Notes: generated by a model from the sequence alone, not told the origin. A stretch of 64,000 nt of DNA from Halomonas sp. 54_146 (GCF_001507855.1 NZ_LGEN01000002.1:1-64000); one strand, 5' to 3'; shown: positions 51,460 through 60,753, numbered from the stretch's first letter. Numbers and translations: made by a program.

Positions 51460-52815
51460 TTAACCCAGGCCTAACAGTTTCATTAACCATCGGCGATAGG
51501 GTGGATAAATGAGGTGGCTGGACGCGTGCTTGGATTGATAAAACAGGCCGCGTAAATGGCTAAAGCGCGTAAAGCCATGGCGGCCGTGGTAGGCACCCAT
51601 GCCGCTTTCGCCTACGCCGCCAAACGGCAGTGAAGGCACCGCGTGGTGAAGCAGCGTGGCGTTAAATACCAGCGCGCCAGAGCGAGTCGTTTGCAATAGC
51701 TGCTGCTGTAAGCCTTTATCATTTGTGAAGGCATACAGCGCTAAAGGGTGAGGGCGGGCATTCACGTAGCGTATGGCGGCCTGCATATCTTTGAAGCTAA
51801 TAACGGGTAGGCAGCGGCCAAAAATTTCTTCGCGCATCACCTGCAGGTCTTGGTGGGGGTCGATAATCAGCGCCGGCGCATGGCGGCCTTCATCAATGAT
51901 TCTGCAGCCGTGGTCGTGGGCTTCTTGCAGCATGGCATCGAGCCGCTGCTGGTGGGCCGCGTTAATGGCGTGGGTGGCCGCCTGATCATCCGGGCGCTGC
52001 TGTTGAATGGCGCGGCTTAACGCTTTTACCAAGGCGCTAAGATGGCGGCTTTCCACCAGCACGTAGTCAGGGGCGATACAGGTTTGCCCGCCGTTCATGC
52101 CTTTACCGAAAATAATAGCCGCTGCTGCTTTATCGAAATCCGCATCGCCTGCCACGATGGCCGGCGATTTGCCGCCTAGCTCAAGCGTAGTTGGGGTCAA
52201 ATTAACCGCCGCTGCCTGGGCTACCTGGCGCCCAACGGCGGTAGACCCGGTGAACAGCAAATGATCGAAGGGCAATTCGCTAAAACGCCGCGCGATGTCA
52301 ACGCCCCCTTCTACCACCTTGAACTCTTCTGGCGTGAAATATTGCGGTACCAGCTGTTTTAGTAGCGCGCTGGTAGCCGGGGTGTGTTCGCTAGGCTTGA
52401 GCATGACGACATTGCCGGCGGCAAACGCATCCACAATCGGCATTAGCGCTAAACTCCACGGGTAGTTCCAAGGCGACATCACGCCGACAACGCCCAGCGG
52501 TTGAGGCGCGATGCGAGCTCGGGCAGGCAGTAAACGCCACGGCATGCTGGCCGCCCACGGGCGCATCCAGCGCCATAAATGCAGCCTGGCATGGCGAGCA
52601 GCGTGCAGCACCGCGCTGATTTCAGCCATGCGTATTTCGACATCGCTGCGCTGGCCGAAATCCGTTTGAATGGCCCGAATAATTTCAAGCTGATGATGCT
52701 TGGTCATACGCGCCAAGCGAGCCAAGCGCTCACGACGCACCGCAAGCGTTGGGTAAGGCATTTGATCGGCAGCTTGGCGCTGAGTGTTGAAATCTCCTGT
52801 TAAGTCGCGCGTCAT
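51460..52815 (-). CDS. Aldehyde dehydrogenase, coniferyl/fatty-aldehyde type
   Basis: A 451-residue class 3-like aldehyde dehydrogenase, short at the N-terminus and with a C-terminal SHLIYPPYRRW motif, as in coniferyl and long-chain fatty aldehyde dehydrogenases. MSPWNYPWSL, FTGSTAVG, catalytic Glu in LELGGKSP near 215 and catalytic Cys in GGQTCIAPDY near 249 are present. It oxidises an aldehyde to its acid with NAD(P)+. Start ATG 52815 follows AAGGAGAGGCC. Monocistronic; the upstream region is filled with a 13-bp repeat. The substrate cannot be told from context. Confidence 0.85.
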   Translation of the reverse strand: MTRDLTGDFNTQRQAADQMPYPTLAVRRERLARLARMTKHHQLEIIRAIQTDFGQRSDVEIRMAEISAVLHAARHARLHLWRWMRPWAASMPWRLLPARARIAPQPLGVVGVMSPWNYPWSLALMPIVDAFAAGNVVMLKPSEHTPATSALLKQLVPQYFTPEEFKVVEGGVDIARRFSELPFDHLLFTGSTAVGRQVAQAAAVNLTPTTLELGGKSPAIVAGDADFDKAAAAIIFGKGMNGGQTCIAPDYVLVESRHLSALVKALSRAIQQQRPDDQAATHAINAAHQQRLDAMLQEAHDHGCRIIDEGRHAPALIIDPHQDLQVMREEIFGRCLPVISFKDMQAAIRYVNARPHPLALYAFTNDKGLQQQLLQTTRSGALVFNATLLHHAVPSLPFGGVGESGMGAYHGRHGFTRFSHLRGLFYQSKHASSHLIYPPYRRWLMKLLGLG

Positions 52816-52888
52816 GGCCTCTCCTTAATGCGCCGCTACCGGCGTGGCATGATAGGCAGTGCAGTTTAAATACTGCCTCTGCTCTTGG

Positions 52889-52979
52889 TCGGTATAAACG
52901 GTTTTTATAAATGGTTTTTATAAACAATTCTTATAAACCGTCCGTATAGCCAGTTCTTATAAACGGCTCGTCTAGCCAG
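52889..52979. repeat. 13-bp x7 degenerate tandem repeat upstream of the aldehyde dehydrogenase gene
   Basis: Seven units of exactly 13 bp in phase: starts 52889, 52902, 52915, 52928, 52941, 52954, 52967. Consensus TTCTTATAAACGG; units 5 and 7 share a TCTAGCCAG / TATAGCCAG variant, giving a higher-order 26-bp period at the right end. It lies in the 256-bp space between two divergent genes. Confidence 0.85.
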
Positions 52980-53071
52980 ATAGTGTAAAGTGGCGCAGGC
53001 AATTTTACAGTGCGTTTGCCCCGCGCTTTTTAGCAAGTTTTTAGCAAGCCCTGCACTCCCTGGGAGGTGCT

Positions 53072-54238
53072 ATGCCGTTACGCCCGCTGTCGTTAGTCAT
53101 TCTACCCACCATGGGAGCCGTCACGGCAAGCCAGTGGGATTCACTGGTCGATAGCGATCAGCCCTTTTTGCGCCATGCTTTTTTACACGCGCTAGAGGCC
53201 AGTGGCTCTGTCAGCGCAGCGACTGGCTGGGAGCCTTGCCACCTAAGTGTATGGCAGGATGAGCAATTGGTCGCGGCCATGCCGATGTATCGTAAGCATC
53301 ATTCCTACGGTGAGTATGTGTTTGATTGGGGCTGGGCCGACGCCTTAGAGCGCGCCGGTGGCCGCTACTACCCAAAAGCGCTCAGCGCGGTGCCGTTCAC
53401 GCCGGTTCCGGGTGCGCGCACGCTGATCGCCAAGCACGCCGATGCACAGGCGGCACGCGCACTGCTGGCCGAGGGCTGGCGCGAACAGTGCGCTGGTCAG
53501 GCACTATCTAGCTGGCACCTATTGTTTGCCGATGAAGACGACGTCACCGCTTGGCAAGCGCAGTGCCCCGAGCTTATCAGCCGTGAAGGCGTACAGTTTC
53601 AGTGGCGTGACCGCGGCTTTGGGGATTTTGATGGTTTTTTGGCTAGTCTGACCTCTAAGCGGCGCAAGATGATCAAACGCGAGCGGCGCTTGGTTGCCGA
53701 GCAAGGCCTGCAAGTAACACGCCTAGAAGGCAGTGAGATAACCCCAGCGGCGATGGCGCATTTCTACCGCTGCTATACGATTACTTACCATGAGCGTGGC
53801 CGCCCGCCTTATTTAAGCCAAGACTTTTTTGAACGCTTGCGCCAAACCATGCCGGAAGCGTTGGTGCTTGTGCAGGCCTATATGGAAGGTGTGGACGGTA
53901 GGGAAGGCCACCCGGTGGCGGCAGCGCTCTATTTTCGCGGCACCAGCACACTCTATGGGCGCTATTGGGGAAGTGAAGTCGTGGCAGACTGCCTGCATTT
54001 TGAAGCCTGTTACTACCAGGGTATTGAGTACTGTTTGCAGCGGGGGTTAACGCTCTTTGACCCCGGCACCCAGGGTGAGCACAAATTGGTGCGCGGCTTT
54101 GCGCCCCAGCGGGTACGTTCGTTGCATTACCTTCGCCACCCTGGGCTTGCCGCCGCTGTTGCCCAGTTTTGCCACCAAGAAGGCGAACAGGTCAACGCTT
54201 ACCGCGAGGCTGCCTTTCAAGCGCTGCCCTTTAAATAA
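53072..54238 (+). CDS. DUF482 / FemAB-like N-acyltransferase
   Basis: A 388-residue cytoplasmic protein of the COG3146 (DUF482, peptidogalycan-biosynthesis-like) group with a double GNAT fold. Typical blocks are FLRHAFLHALEASGS near 30, GEYVFDWGWADA near 83, LTSKRRKMIKRERR near 198, and the C-terminal FEACYYQGIEYCLQRGLTLFDPGTQGEHK near 310. It probably transfers an acyl or aminoacyl group; the acceptor is unknown. TGGGAGGTGCT at about 53059-53069 gives the start. Upstream is an 11-bp tandem duplication (TTTTTAGCAAG, 53027-53048). Confidence 0.75.
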   Translation: MPLRPLSLVILPTMGAVTASQWDSLVDSDQPFLRHAFLHALEASGSVSAATGWEPCHLSVWQDEQLVAAMPMYRKHHSYGEYVFDWGWADALERAGGRYYPKALSAVPFTPVPGARTLIAKHADAQAARALLAEGWREQCAGQALSSWHLLFADEDDVTAWQAQCPELISREGVQFQWRDRGFGDFDGFLASLTSKRRKMIKRERRLVAEQGLQVTRLEGSEITPAAMAHFYRCYTITYHERGRPPYLSQDFFERLRQTMPEALVLVQAYMEGVDGREGHPVAAALYFRGTSTLYGRYWGSEVVADCLHFEACYYQGIEYCLQRGLTLFDPGTQGEHKLVRGFAPQRVRSLHYLRHPGLAAAVAQFCHQEGEQVNAYREAAFQALPFK

Positions 54239-54443
54239 GCGGCGAAATAAGCGTTTAAGTAGAAAGCTAAACAGAAGGCGGCTCGCTGGCATAGCCCCTT
54301 AATGGCATAATGCGCGGCACTGTTTTGACGGCCACTTTTTGACTCACCTCAGTTCAAAAATAGCCTTCATAACCCCACGGTTAACTAGCATCAGTACGTA
54401 ACACTGGCAATTAACACCAAGTGATTTTTACCGGAGAGCAGCG

Positions 54444-54815
54444 ATGCGCAAATGGCTAGTGATAACGTTGCTAGCAGTATTGGCACTGCTTCAGTATTCG
54501 CTGTGGTTAGGCAATGGCGGCTGGCAAGATTTGCAGAATGTAAAGCAGCGGGTAGCGGTGCAAGAAGCCATTAACGTGCCTATGCGTGAACGCAATGCGC
54601 GGCTAGCGGCGGAAGTAACGGATTTAAAAACCGGTTTGGATGCTATTGAAGAACGGGCGCGCAGCGATATGGGCATGGTGCGTACCGATGAGCAGTTCTT
54701 CTGGGTGCCAGGAGTGGCCATCAAAACGGAGCTAATGGGGATTAATGCGGGCTTGGTCTTCTCTAATGCCAGCCCTAATACCGGCTTAACTTCCCCTCAG
54801 GAGCCGCGTCCGTGA
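54444..54815 (+). CDS. ftsB: Cell division protein FtsB
   Basis: A 123-residue bitopic protein: short cytoplasmic tail, membrane helix at about 5-22, then a periplasmic coiled coil (about 28-70, QRVAVQEAINVPMRERNARLAAEVTDLKTG) followed by AIEERARSDMGMVRTDEQFF, the FtsB/DivIC signature. It joins FtsL and FtsQ in the division-site activation complex. It is about 20 residues longer than E. coli FtsB, the extra at the C-terminus. CGGAG upstream sets the start. It leads a tightly packed rightward operon and overlaps ispD by four bases (GTGA). Confidence 0.92.
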   Translation: MRKWLVITLLAVLALLQYSLWLGNGGWQDLQNVKQRVAVQEAINVPMRERNARLAAEVTDLKTGLDAIEERARSDMGMVRTDEQFFWVPGVAIKTELMGINAGLVFSNASPNTGLTSPQEPRP

Positions 54816-55507
54816 GTCAACCATGGCTAATTGTTCCGGCCGCTGGTCAAGGCCGCCGCATGGGCGCGAATAAGCCTAAACAATACCTACACCTGGCCGG
54901 CCAGCCGATAGTAGCGCATACGCTGGCGCGCCTGCATAACGCCTTTCCAGAGGCTCGTTTGGTGCTGTGTTTAGACGATGGTGATCGCTGGTTTGCGCCA
55001 TCGTCGGTGCCCTTTGCCGACTGGCAGCGGGTGCCCGGTGGCCGCGAACGAATGGACAGCGTATTGAACGCGCTGCATGCCATGAAGGCCGAGGCCGACG
55101 ATATCGTGATGGTGCATGACGTAGCGCGCCCATGTATCACCTCAGGCGATCTACACGCGCTTTATCAGGCGGCTTTAGCTCACCCCAGCGGGGCACTGCT
55201 GGCGATGCCGGTGGCCGATACCATGAAGCGCAGCGACGAGCAGGGCTTGAGTACGCGAACGGAGCCTCGTGACCGGCTATGGCATGCGCTAACCCCCCAG
55301 GGGTTTCGCTATGGGCTTTTGCGCCGTGCCCTGGAAGCCGCCCGCCTCAACCATACGTTAGTCACTGATGAAGCATCGGCAGTTGAGGCGCTGGGTGAGC
55401 GCCCCCAACTGGTTAGCGGGCGACGCGATAATTTGAAAGTCACCCACCCGGATGATTTAGCCCTGGCCGCCGCTATTATGGCCGCGCAAACCGGTCACCT
55501 GTTATAA
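54812..55507 (+). CDS. ispD: 2-C-methyl-D-erythritol 4-phosphate cytidylyltransferase IspD
   Basis: A 231-residue enzyme of the MEP isoprenoid pathway; it makes CDP-methylerythritol from MEP and CTP. The nucleotide-binding motif is [18 protein letters not shown] (about 8-25), then [11 protein letters not shown] and VHDVARPC near 105. The start is GTG at 54812 inside the ftsB stop; AGGAG lies about 10 bp upstream. The 3' end carries a 17-bp tandem duplication that contains the stop codon. The ftsB-ispD-ispF order is standard for gammaproteobacteria. Confidence 0.95.
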   Translation: MSQPWLIVPAAGQGRRMGANKPKQYLHLAGQPIVAHTLARLHNAFPEARLVLCLDDGDRWFAPSSVPFADWQRVPGGRERMDSVLNALHAMKAEADDIVMVHDVARPCITSGDLHALYQAALAHPSGALLAMPVADTMKRSDEQGLSTRTEPRDRLWHALTPQGFRYGLLRRALEAARLNHTLVTDEASAVEALGERPQLVSGRRDNLKVTHPDDLALAAAIMAAQTGHLL

Positions 55508-55523
55508 CCGGTCACATGTTACA
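55490..55523. repeat. 17-bp tandem duplication across the ispD stop codon
   Basis: ACCGGTCACCTGTTATA (55490-55506) followed by ACCGGTCACATGTTACA (55507-55523), two mismatches. The ispD stop TAA spans the junction (55505-55507). Confidence 0.88.
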
Positions 55524-55535
55524 AAGGAGCAGATA

Positions 55536-56024
55536 ATGCGTATTGGCCACGGATTCGATGTACACCGTTTCGGCCCCGGCGACCACCTGATGATTGGCGG
55601 CGTCAAATTGCCGTTCGAGCAGGGGTTTGTCGCTCATTCTGATGGTGATGTGCTGCTTCATGCCATTAGCGACGCGCTGTTGGGTGCCTGTGCGCTGGGG
55701 GATATTGGCCGCCATTTCCCGGATACCGACCAGGCGTGGGCAGGTGCTGATAGCCGCGAGCTGCTGCGCCATGTGGTGAGCCTTGTGCACGCACAAGGCT
55801 ATGGGGTGGTGAATCTTGACGCCACGCTAATGGCGCAAGCACCTAAAATGGCACCGCATATCGAAGCGATGCGAGCCGTGATCGCTGACGACATCCAGGT
55901 AGCCCTTGGCCAGGTTAACGTTAAAGCCACCACCACCGAGCGGCTTGGGTTTACTGGGCGCGGCGAAGGTATTGCCGCGGAGGCGGTGGTGCTGCTTAAT
56001 CGCCTAGAGGCGCTTAATGATTAA
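55536..56024 (+). CDS. ispF: 2-C-methyl-D-erythritol 2,4-cyclodiphosphate synthase IspF
   Basis: A 162-residue MEP-pathway enzyme. Zinc ligands are Asp8 and His10 in GFDVHRF and a His in [17 protein letters not shown] (about 34-50); [22 protein letters not shown] near 131-152 closes the active site. It forms the cyclic diphosphate from CDP-ME-2-phosphate. AAAGGAG at 55523-55529 is the Shine-Dalgarno. The end overlaps truD by eight bases. Confidence 0.96.
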   Translation: MRIGHGFDVHRFGPGDHLMIGGVKLPFEQGFVAHSDGDVLLHAISDALLGACALGDIGRHFPDTDQAWAGADSRELLRHVVSLVHAQGYGVVNLDATLMAQAPKMAPHIEAMRAVIADDIQVALGQVNVKATTTERLGFTGRGEGIAAEAVVLLNRLEALND

Positions 56025-57048
56025 TATGCCCACCTGGCAGCGCTGCTTGGATGCTCAGTTCGGCCCACCTAAACCGGGGCAGTACCGTGCTCAACCGGAA
56101 GATTTCTGGGTAGACGAGCAGCTGGAGTTTACTCCCGAGGCCCACGGGGAGCACCTTTGGCTGCGCGTTGAAAAGCGCAATCAAACCACGTTAGAGGTGG
56201 TAAAGGTATTAAGCCGGCTGTGTGGTGTAACGCCCCGCGATATCGGCTATTCCGGCATGAAAGACCGCATTGCCGTCACGCGGCAGTGGCTAAGCGTGCA
56301 TCTGCCGGGTCGCGACGCGCCCGCTGATCTTGAGCCGTCGCTTAACGCACTGGGTATTACCGTGGTTGAACAGGCGCGTCATCCGCGCAAGTTAAAACGC
56401 GGCGTTCACCGCACCAACCGCTTTGCGCTGCGCGTTCGTGGTGAAGCGATTAGCGAAGGCGAGTTTACCCGCCGCTGGGAAATGCTGTGCCAACAGGGGG
56501 TGCCCAACTATTTTGGCCCCCAGCGCTTTGGCCATGAAGGGCGCAATCTTCAGCGTGCCGAGGCGATGCTTAGCCGCGGCTGGCGTAAGCGGGACGACCG
56601 GCAGGGTATGATGCTTTCTACCGCGCGCAGTTTTTTGTTTAACGAGCTGCTGAGCGCCCGCGTGGCAGACGGCACGTGGTGCCAACCCCTTGCCGGCGAC
56701 ACGCTGATGCTGGACGGCACCCAAAGCGTGTTTCACATTGACGCGACCGATGCCACCTTACAGGCGCGTGCTGCTGAGTTGGATGTTCATCCAACGGGGG
56801 TACTTTGGGGAGTGGGTGACGCCAGCCAGATTGATACCAGCGTTTATGAAGCGGCGCTGTTAACGCAGTATCCTGCGCTATGTGAAGGCTTAGAGCGCAG
56901 TGGCGTAAAGCAAGCCCGCCGGGCGCTACGTATGCGGCTGATAGAACCTGAACTCCAGTGGGAAGCAGACAGCGTGCTACTCTCGTTTGCGCTACCCCGC
57001 GGGAGCTTCGCCACCGCTGCGCTGGGTGAGCTGTTAGCGGTCAGCTGA
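56017..57048 (+). CDS. truD: tRNA pseudouridine(13) synthase TruD
   Basis: A 343-residue enzyme that makes pseudouridine at position 13 of tRNA-Glu. The catalytic Asp is in [15 protein letters not shown] near residue 82; [21 protein letters not shown] and [12 protein letters not shown] are further TruD blocks, with the TRUD insertion between about 155 and 305. ATG 56017 lies about 7 bp after TAGAGG and is preferred to ATG 56026. It overlaps ispF by eight bases. Confidence 0.93.
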   Translation: MINMPTWQRCLDAQFGPPKPGQYRAQPEDFWVDEQLEFTPEAHGEHLWLRVEKRNQTTLEVVKVLSRLCGVTPRDIGYSGMKDRIAVTRQWLSVHLPGRDAPADLEPSLNALGITVVEQARHPRKLKRGVHRTNRFALRVRGEAISEGEFTRRWEMLCQQGVPNYFGPQRFGHEGRNLQRAEAMLSRGWRKRDDRQGMMLSTARSFLFNELLSARVADGTWCQPLAGDTLMLDGTQSVFHIDATDATLQARAAELDVHPTGVLWGVGDASQIDTSVYEAALLTQYPALCEGLERSGVKQARRALRMRLIEPELQWEADSVLLSFALPRGSFATAALGELLAVS

Positions 57049-57078
57049 CCGCTAGTGTTTATTAAAGGGAGACCCAAC

Positions 57079-57825
57079 ATGCGGCGATTGCTGCTTTCAA
57101 ATGATGATGGTGTTCACGCGCCTGGCTTGCGTGCGCTGCATGATGCCCTGGTGGCGCACGCCAATATTCGCGTTGTCGCGCCTGACCGTGACCGCAGTGG
57201 TGCCAGTAACTCGCTGACACTGACGCGCCCGCTATCGTTAACGCCGCTTGATAATGGCTTTTATAGCGTTGATGGCACGCCCGCTGACTGCGTCTATTTA
57301 GGCGTTAACGGGGTGTGGGATGAAAAGCCTGATTTAGTCATCTCAGGGATTAATCACGGCAGCAACCTTGGCGATGACGTGCTTTATTCGGGAACGGTGG
57401 CAGCGGCCATGGAAGGGCGCAACCTAGGCATGACCGCGATTGCCATGTCGCTGTGTGGGGAACGCCACTTCGCCACGGCGGCACGGGTAGCCGCTACCTT
57501 GATTGGCGCTGCAGAGCAGCTCTCGTTACCGCCGCGCACGCTGCTGAATGTCAATGTGCCAGATGTGCCTTGGGACGAGATTAAAGGCGTCAAGGTAACG
57601 CGCTTAGGCTACCGGGGGCCGGCTGACAAACCGTTAGCGGTCAAGGACCCGCGTGGGCGTACACGTTATTGGATTGCGCCTGTGGCGGCGAATGCTGACG
57701 ACGGTGAAGATACCGATTTCGCGGCCGTAGAAGCGGGCTTTGTGTCGATTACACCGCTGCAAACGGACCTAACGCGTCACCTCGCGCTTAACGATGTGCA
57801 GGATTGGTTGGATGTTTTTGCCTGA
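57079..57825 (+). CDS. surE: 5'-nucleotidase SurE
   Basis: A 248-residue metal-dependent nucleoside monophosphatase. Metal ligands are in [12 protein letters not shown] at the N-terminus, Ser in RSGASNSLT, and Asn in [18 protein letters not shown] near 94. AAAGGGA at 57065-57071 precedes ATG 57079; an earlier in-frame start lacks this spacing. First gene of the surE-pcm-nlpD-rpoS stress block. Confidence 0.94.
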   Translation: MRRLLLSNDDGVHAPGLRALHDALVAHANIRVVAPDRDRSGASNSLTLTRPLSLTPLDNGFYSVDGTPADCVYLGVNGVWDEKPDLVISGINHGSNLGDDVLYSGTVAAAMEGRNLGMTAIAMSLCGERHFATAARVAATLIGAAEQLSLPPRTLLNVNVPDVPWDEIKGVKVTRLGYRGPADKPLAVKDPRGRTRYWIAPVAANADDGEDTDFAAVEAGFVSITPLQTDLTRHLALNDVQDWLDVFA

Positions 57826-58489
57826 TATATCCCCCTGTGAGCTGCGTGGTCGAGGTATGACCTCTCAGCGCACGCGCGACCGCATGGTGAAGCGCCTGAT
57901 ACAGCAGGGCATTAGTGATGCCCGCGTGTTGGACGTCATGGCCAGCGAGCCGCGGCATCTGTTTGTTGACGAAGCGTTGGCCCACCGCGCCTACGAAGAT
58001 ACCGCCTTGCCGATTGGTTTTGGCCAAACGTTATCGCAGCCGTTAACGGTGGCGAGAATGACCGAGCTTGTGCTGCGCGCTGAACCACGCAGGGTATTGG
58101 AACTGGGCACTGGTTCTGGCTATCAAACATTGGTGCTGTCGCGGTTGGTGGAACAGCTTTATTCCATTGAGCGAATTAGCGCGCTGCACGAGCGTGCGGC
58201 CGAGCGCCTGCGCCGGCTGGCAGCACCGGCAACCTTAACGGTTGCCGACGGTGGTGATGGCTGGCCTGACGTTGCGCCTTTTGATGTTATTTTGTTAACC
58301 GCCTGTGCCCAGACGTTGCCAGAAGCATTGTTAGAGCAACTGAGTCGCGATGGGGTGCTTATCGCCCCGTTGGAAGAAGCTGATGGCAGCCAGTGGCTTA
58401 CTCAAGTAAAACGCACTGGCAATGCCTTTGAAAAACGCCGGCTTGAGCCCGTGCGTTTTGTACCCTTACTGCAAGGAGTAGTGGATTGA
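57812..58489 (+). CDS. pcm: Protein-L-isoaspartate O-methyltransferase Pcm
   Basis: A 225-residue SAM-dependent repair enzyme that methylates isoaspartyl residues in damaged proteins. [22 protein letters not shown] (about 66-87) and the SAM loop [17 protein letters not shown] near 97 are diagnostic. The start is uncertain: ATG 57812 overlaps surE by 14 bp and has GGATTGG upstream; ATG 57857 gives MTSQRTRDR, the N-terminus of pseudomonad Pcm. I kept the longer form because the LRGRGM segment before it looks conserved. The stop overlaps the next gene's TTG start. Confidence 0.9.
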   Translation: MFLPDISPCELRGRGMTSQRTRDRMVKRLIQQGISDARVLDVMASEPRHLFVDEALAHRAYEDTALPIGFGQTLSQPLTVARMTELVLRAEPRRVLELGTGSGYQTLVLSRLVEQLYSIERISALHERAAERLRRLAAPATLTVADGGDGWPDVAPFDVILLTACAQTLPEALLEQLSRDGVLIAPLEEADGSQWLTQVKRTGNAFEKRRLEPVRFVPLLQGVVD

Positions 58490-59406
58490 AGCGGCAACCC
58501 TTGGGGATATTTTTACGTGGCGCAGGGATGGGTGCCGCCGACGCGGTACCAGGCGTGTCGGGAGGCACCATCGCGTTTATTAGCGGTATTTATGAAGAGC
58601 TGATTAACACTATTAAGCAGTTTGGTCCTAGTGCTTTTGGCGCATGGCATCAAGGCGGCTGGCGGGCGTTAAGTCATCACTTGAACCTGACGTTTTTAAT
58701 GCCACTCTTGGCAGGCGTTGCTGTTAGCCTATTTAGCGTTGCGCATTTGGCGCTTTGGTTGATGGAAGCGCATCCGCTACTGCTTGATGGCTTCTTTTTT
58801 GGCTTGGTGGCCGCGTCGGCATTAGTGGTCGGGCAGGCGAGCGCTGGATGGAAATTGTGGTACTTGCTGCCGTTGTTGGTGGGCCTATTATTGGCCCAAG
58901 CGCTGCCAGGCATGATGCCGCTGGTGTTGCTGATTGGCAATGAATCGGTCGTGGTAATGGTGGCAGGCTGTATCGCTATTAGTGCCATGCTGCTGCCGGG
59001 GGTGTCAGGCAGCTTTCTGTTGCTGACCATGGGCCTCTACGGCACCATCATGGGCGCGATACGCAGCCTCGACCTGGGCATTATTGTGCTGTTTGGCATG
59101 GGCTGTGCCATTGGGCTGGCACTTTTTTCGCGGCTGTTGTCATGGCTGTTACGTCGCCACCACACCTCAACCATGCAGCTGTTGCTAGGCTTTATTGTTG
59201 GTTCTTTACCGGTTCTATGGCCGTGGCGTGAACTGTTGCGCTATCAAATGGGTCCAGAAGGGCAAATGATACCGTTAGAACATCGTTATTTGTTACCCGC
59301 TGACTATGCCGTCTTGACCGGCGCCTCGGCACAGGTGGCAGGCGTGGTCGCGCTAATGGCGTTCGGTGCACTGATTGTCGTGCTAATTAATCGCCGTGCT
59401 AATTAA
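58486..59406 (+). CDS. DUF368 undecaprenyl-phosphate translocase (PopT-like)
   Basis: A 306-residue protein with about eight membrane helices. The family repeat is clear: GAGMGAADAVPGVSGGTIAFISGIYEEL near 13 and AISAMLLPGVSGSFLLLTMGLYGTIM near 165. DUF368 proteins (PopT) return undecaprenyl phosphate across the inner membrane for peptidoglycan and other glycan synthesis. The start is TTG at 58486, overlapping the pcm stop (TTGA), with AAGGAG at 58472-58477, the proper distance. It is inserted in the usual pcm-nlpD space. The last codons and stop are in a 16-bp tandem repeat. Confidence 0.85.
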   Translation: MKRQPLGIFLRGAGMGAADAVPGVSGGTIAFISGIYEELINTIKQFGPSAFGAWHQGGWRALSHHLNLTFLMPLLAGVAVSLFSVAHLALWLMEAHPLLLDGFFFGLVAASALVVGQASAGWKLWYLLPLLVGLLLAQALPGMMPLVLLIGNESVVVMVAGCIAISAMLLPGVSGSFLLLTMGLYGTIMGAIRSLDLGIIVLFGMGCAIGLALFSRLLSWLLRRHHTSTMQLLLGFIVGSLPVLWPWRELLRYQMGPEGQMIPLEHRYLLPADYAVLTGASAQVAGVVALMAFGALIVVLINRRAN

Positions 59407-59432
59407 TCGCCGTGCCAGTTAATCGCCGTGCA
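59385..59432. repeat. 16-bp x3 tandem repeat across the popT-like stop codon
   Basis: AATTAATCGCCGTGCT (59385-59400), AATTAATCGCCGTGCC (59401-59416), AGTTAATCGCCGTGCA (59417-59432). The first copy encodes the last residues (INRRA) and the second holds the stop TAA at 59404-59406. Confidence 0.92.
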
Positions 59433-59483
59433 GACCGCCAGCCGATCGATACCCAGCTTGGCGCTGAAAAGGAGTAGGTGCGT

Positions 59484-60647
59484 ATGTGTAAAGGTTATGG
59501 GCAGAAAGGTTATATACAGAAAGCTTATATGCAGAAAGGCTATATAAAAATGGGTCATATACAGAAAGCCCTGATGATGTCGGCGCTAGCCTTGGCGATT
59601 GCCGGCTGTGCCAGTCAGCAAGGTGGCAGCCCCCAGGTGCGCGATTTAAGCGACGCACGCCAGGCGATAGAAAACTCGCCCCAATATACGGTGAAGGCGG
59701 GCGATACCCTTTACGGCATTGCCTGGCAGCACAATTTAGATTATCGCCAGCTGGCGGCCATGAATAATATTGATGCGCCTTACCAAATTCGTCCTGGGCA
59801 AACCATTGCCTTGCGTGAAGGCGCGGCTTCCACTGCGAGTAATCAGCAAACGGCGGTGGCCAGCGCCTCCAGTGGCGGCGGTGCTGTGGCTACGGGTTTG
59901 AACCCACAGACTGCTTCTGTAGCCAGCAACGAGCAAGAGCTAGATTGGCTGCTGCCCGATGAGTCAGCGATTCAGCGTAATCAGCGCCTCACGGCTGAGC
60001 GCGCGGCGATAGACGCAGCCGAGCAAGTGGCTGAATCCACTACTGCCGAGACGCCTGCACCAGCACCAGAGCCTGAAGTGATCGCGGCGGCTGAGCCTGA
60101 ACCCGCGCAACAGCCAGCGCCTACGCCCGCGCCTGCGCCCACACCGCAGCCTGTTGCAGAACCACAGCCTCAGCCTGTAGCAGCGCCAGAACCACAGCCA
60201 CAGCCTGAAACGGCAACGGCCAGCAGCCAGCCAGCCAGTCCAGACCGGGCTTCACGTACCTATACACCTGCTGAAACGATAGCGTGGCAATGGCCTGCGA
60301 ATGGCAATGTGGTAGGTGAATTTGGGCAGGGCGGTAGCATCACCGCTGGGATTGATATAAGTGGTGAAAAGGGGCAACCTGTGAAAGCGGCTGGACCTGG
60401 CATTGTTGTCTATGCAGGCAGTGGCGTAAGGGGCTATGGCAATTTAATTCTTCTTAAGCACAACGACCAATTCCTGAGTGCGTATGCGCATAACGATAGC
60501 TTACGAGTCAGTGAAAATGATGTGGTAGAGACCGGTGAAGTCATTGCTACGATGGGTGATAGTGATGCAGAAGATGTCAGGTTGCACTTTGAGGTGCGAC
60601 GCGATGGACAGCCTCAAAACCCCCTGGACTTTCTGCCTTCCCGCTAA
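59484..60647 (+). CDS. nlpD: LysM/LytM lipoprotein NlpD
   Basis: A 387-residue envelope lipoprotein. A lipobox IAGC gives a lipidated Cys near residue 41; LysM domain at about 65-112 (YTVKAGDTLYGIAWQH); long Pro/Ala/Gln linker at about 180-260; C-terminal LytM (M23) domain at about 270-385. The M23 catalytic residues are replaced (TAGID for HxGxD; VRLHFE for HLHFE), so it should be an amidase activator like E. coli NlpD, not an endopeptidase. The N-terminus has five 15-bp repeats (59490-59564) encoding GYxQK-type pentapeptides before the hydrophobic core; translation could also begin at ATG 59550. AAAAGGAG at 59467-59474 favours ATG 59484. Confidence 0.9.
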   Translation: MCKGYGQKGYIQKAYMQKGYIKMGHIQKALMMSALALAIAGCASQQGGSPQVRDLSDARQAIENSPQYTVKAGDTLYGIAWQHNLDYRQLAAMNNIDAPYQIRPGQTIALREGAASTASNQQTAVASASSGGGAVATGLNPQTASVASNEQELDWLLPDESAIQRNQRLTAERAAIDAAEQVAESTTAETPAPAPEPEVIAAAEPEPAQQPAPTPAPAPTPQPVAEPQPQPVAAPEPQPQPETATASSQPASPDRASRTYTPAETIAWQWPANGNVVGEFGQGGSITAGIDISGEKGQPVKAAGPGIVVYAGSGVRGYGNLILLKHNDQFLSAYAHNDSLRVSENDVVETGEVIATMGDSDAEDVRLHFEVRRDGQPQNPLDFLPSR

Positions 60648-60726
60648 TGCTCTCATCGGTAGGGTATGTGATCGGCGCAGTGCTTGGAGGTTGTCAGAGT
60701 CGCTGTAATCGGCCCCTATAACAATA

Positions 60727-60753
60727 TTCAAATAATAATTTTCAAATAATAAT
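60727..60753. repeat. 14-bp tandem duplication in the rpoS leader
   Basis: TTCAAATAATAATT (60727-60740) followed by TTCAAATAATAAT (60741-60753), AT-rich, in the nlpD-rpoS space 87-113 bp before rpoS. It may affect leader structure or rpoS promoter strength. Confidence 0.75.

Noticed and set aside
52889-52979. Possible CRISPR array
   Set aside because: Units are 13 bp with no spacers and no cas genes are near; it is a plain tandem repeat.
59484-60647. Active M23 endopeptidase
   Set aside because: Zinc-binding His residues of the LytM domain are replaced, so it is read as an NlpD-type activator.
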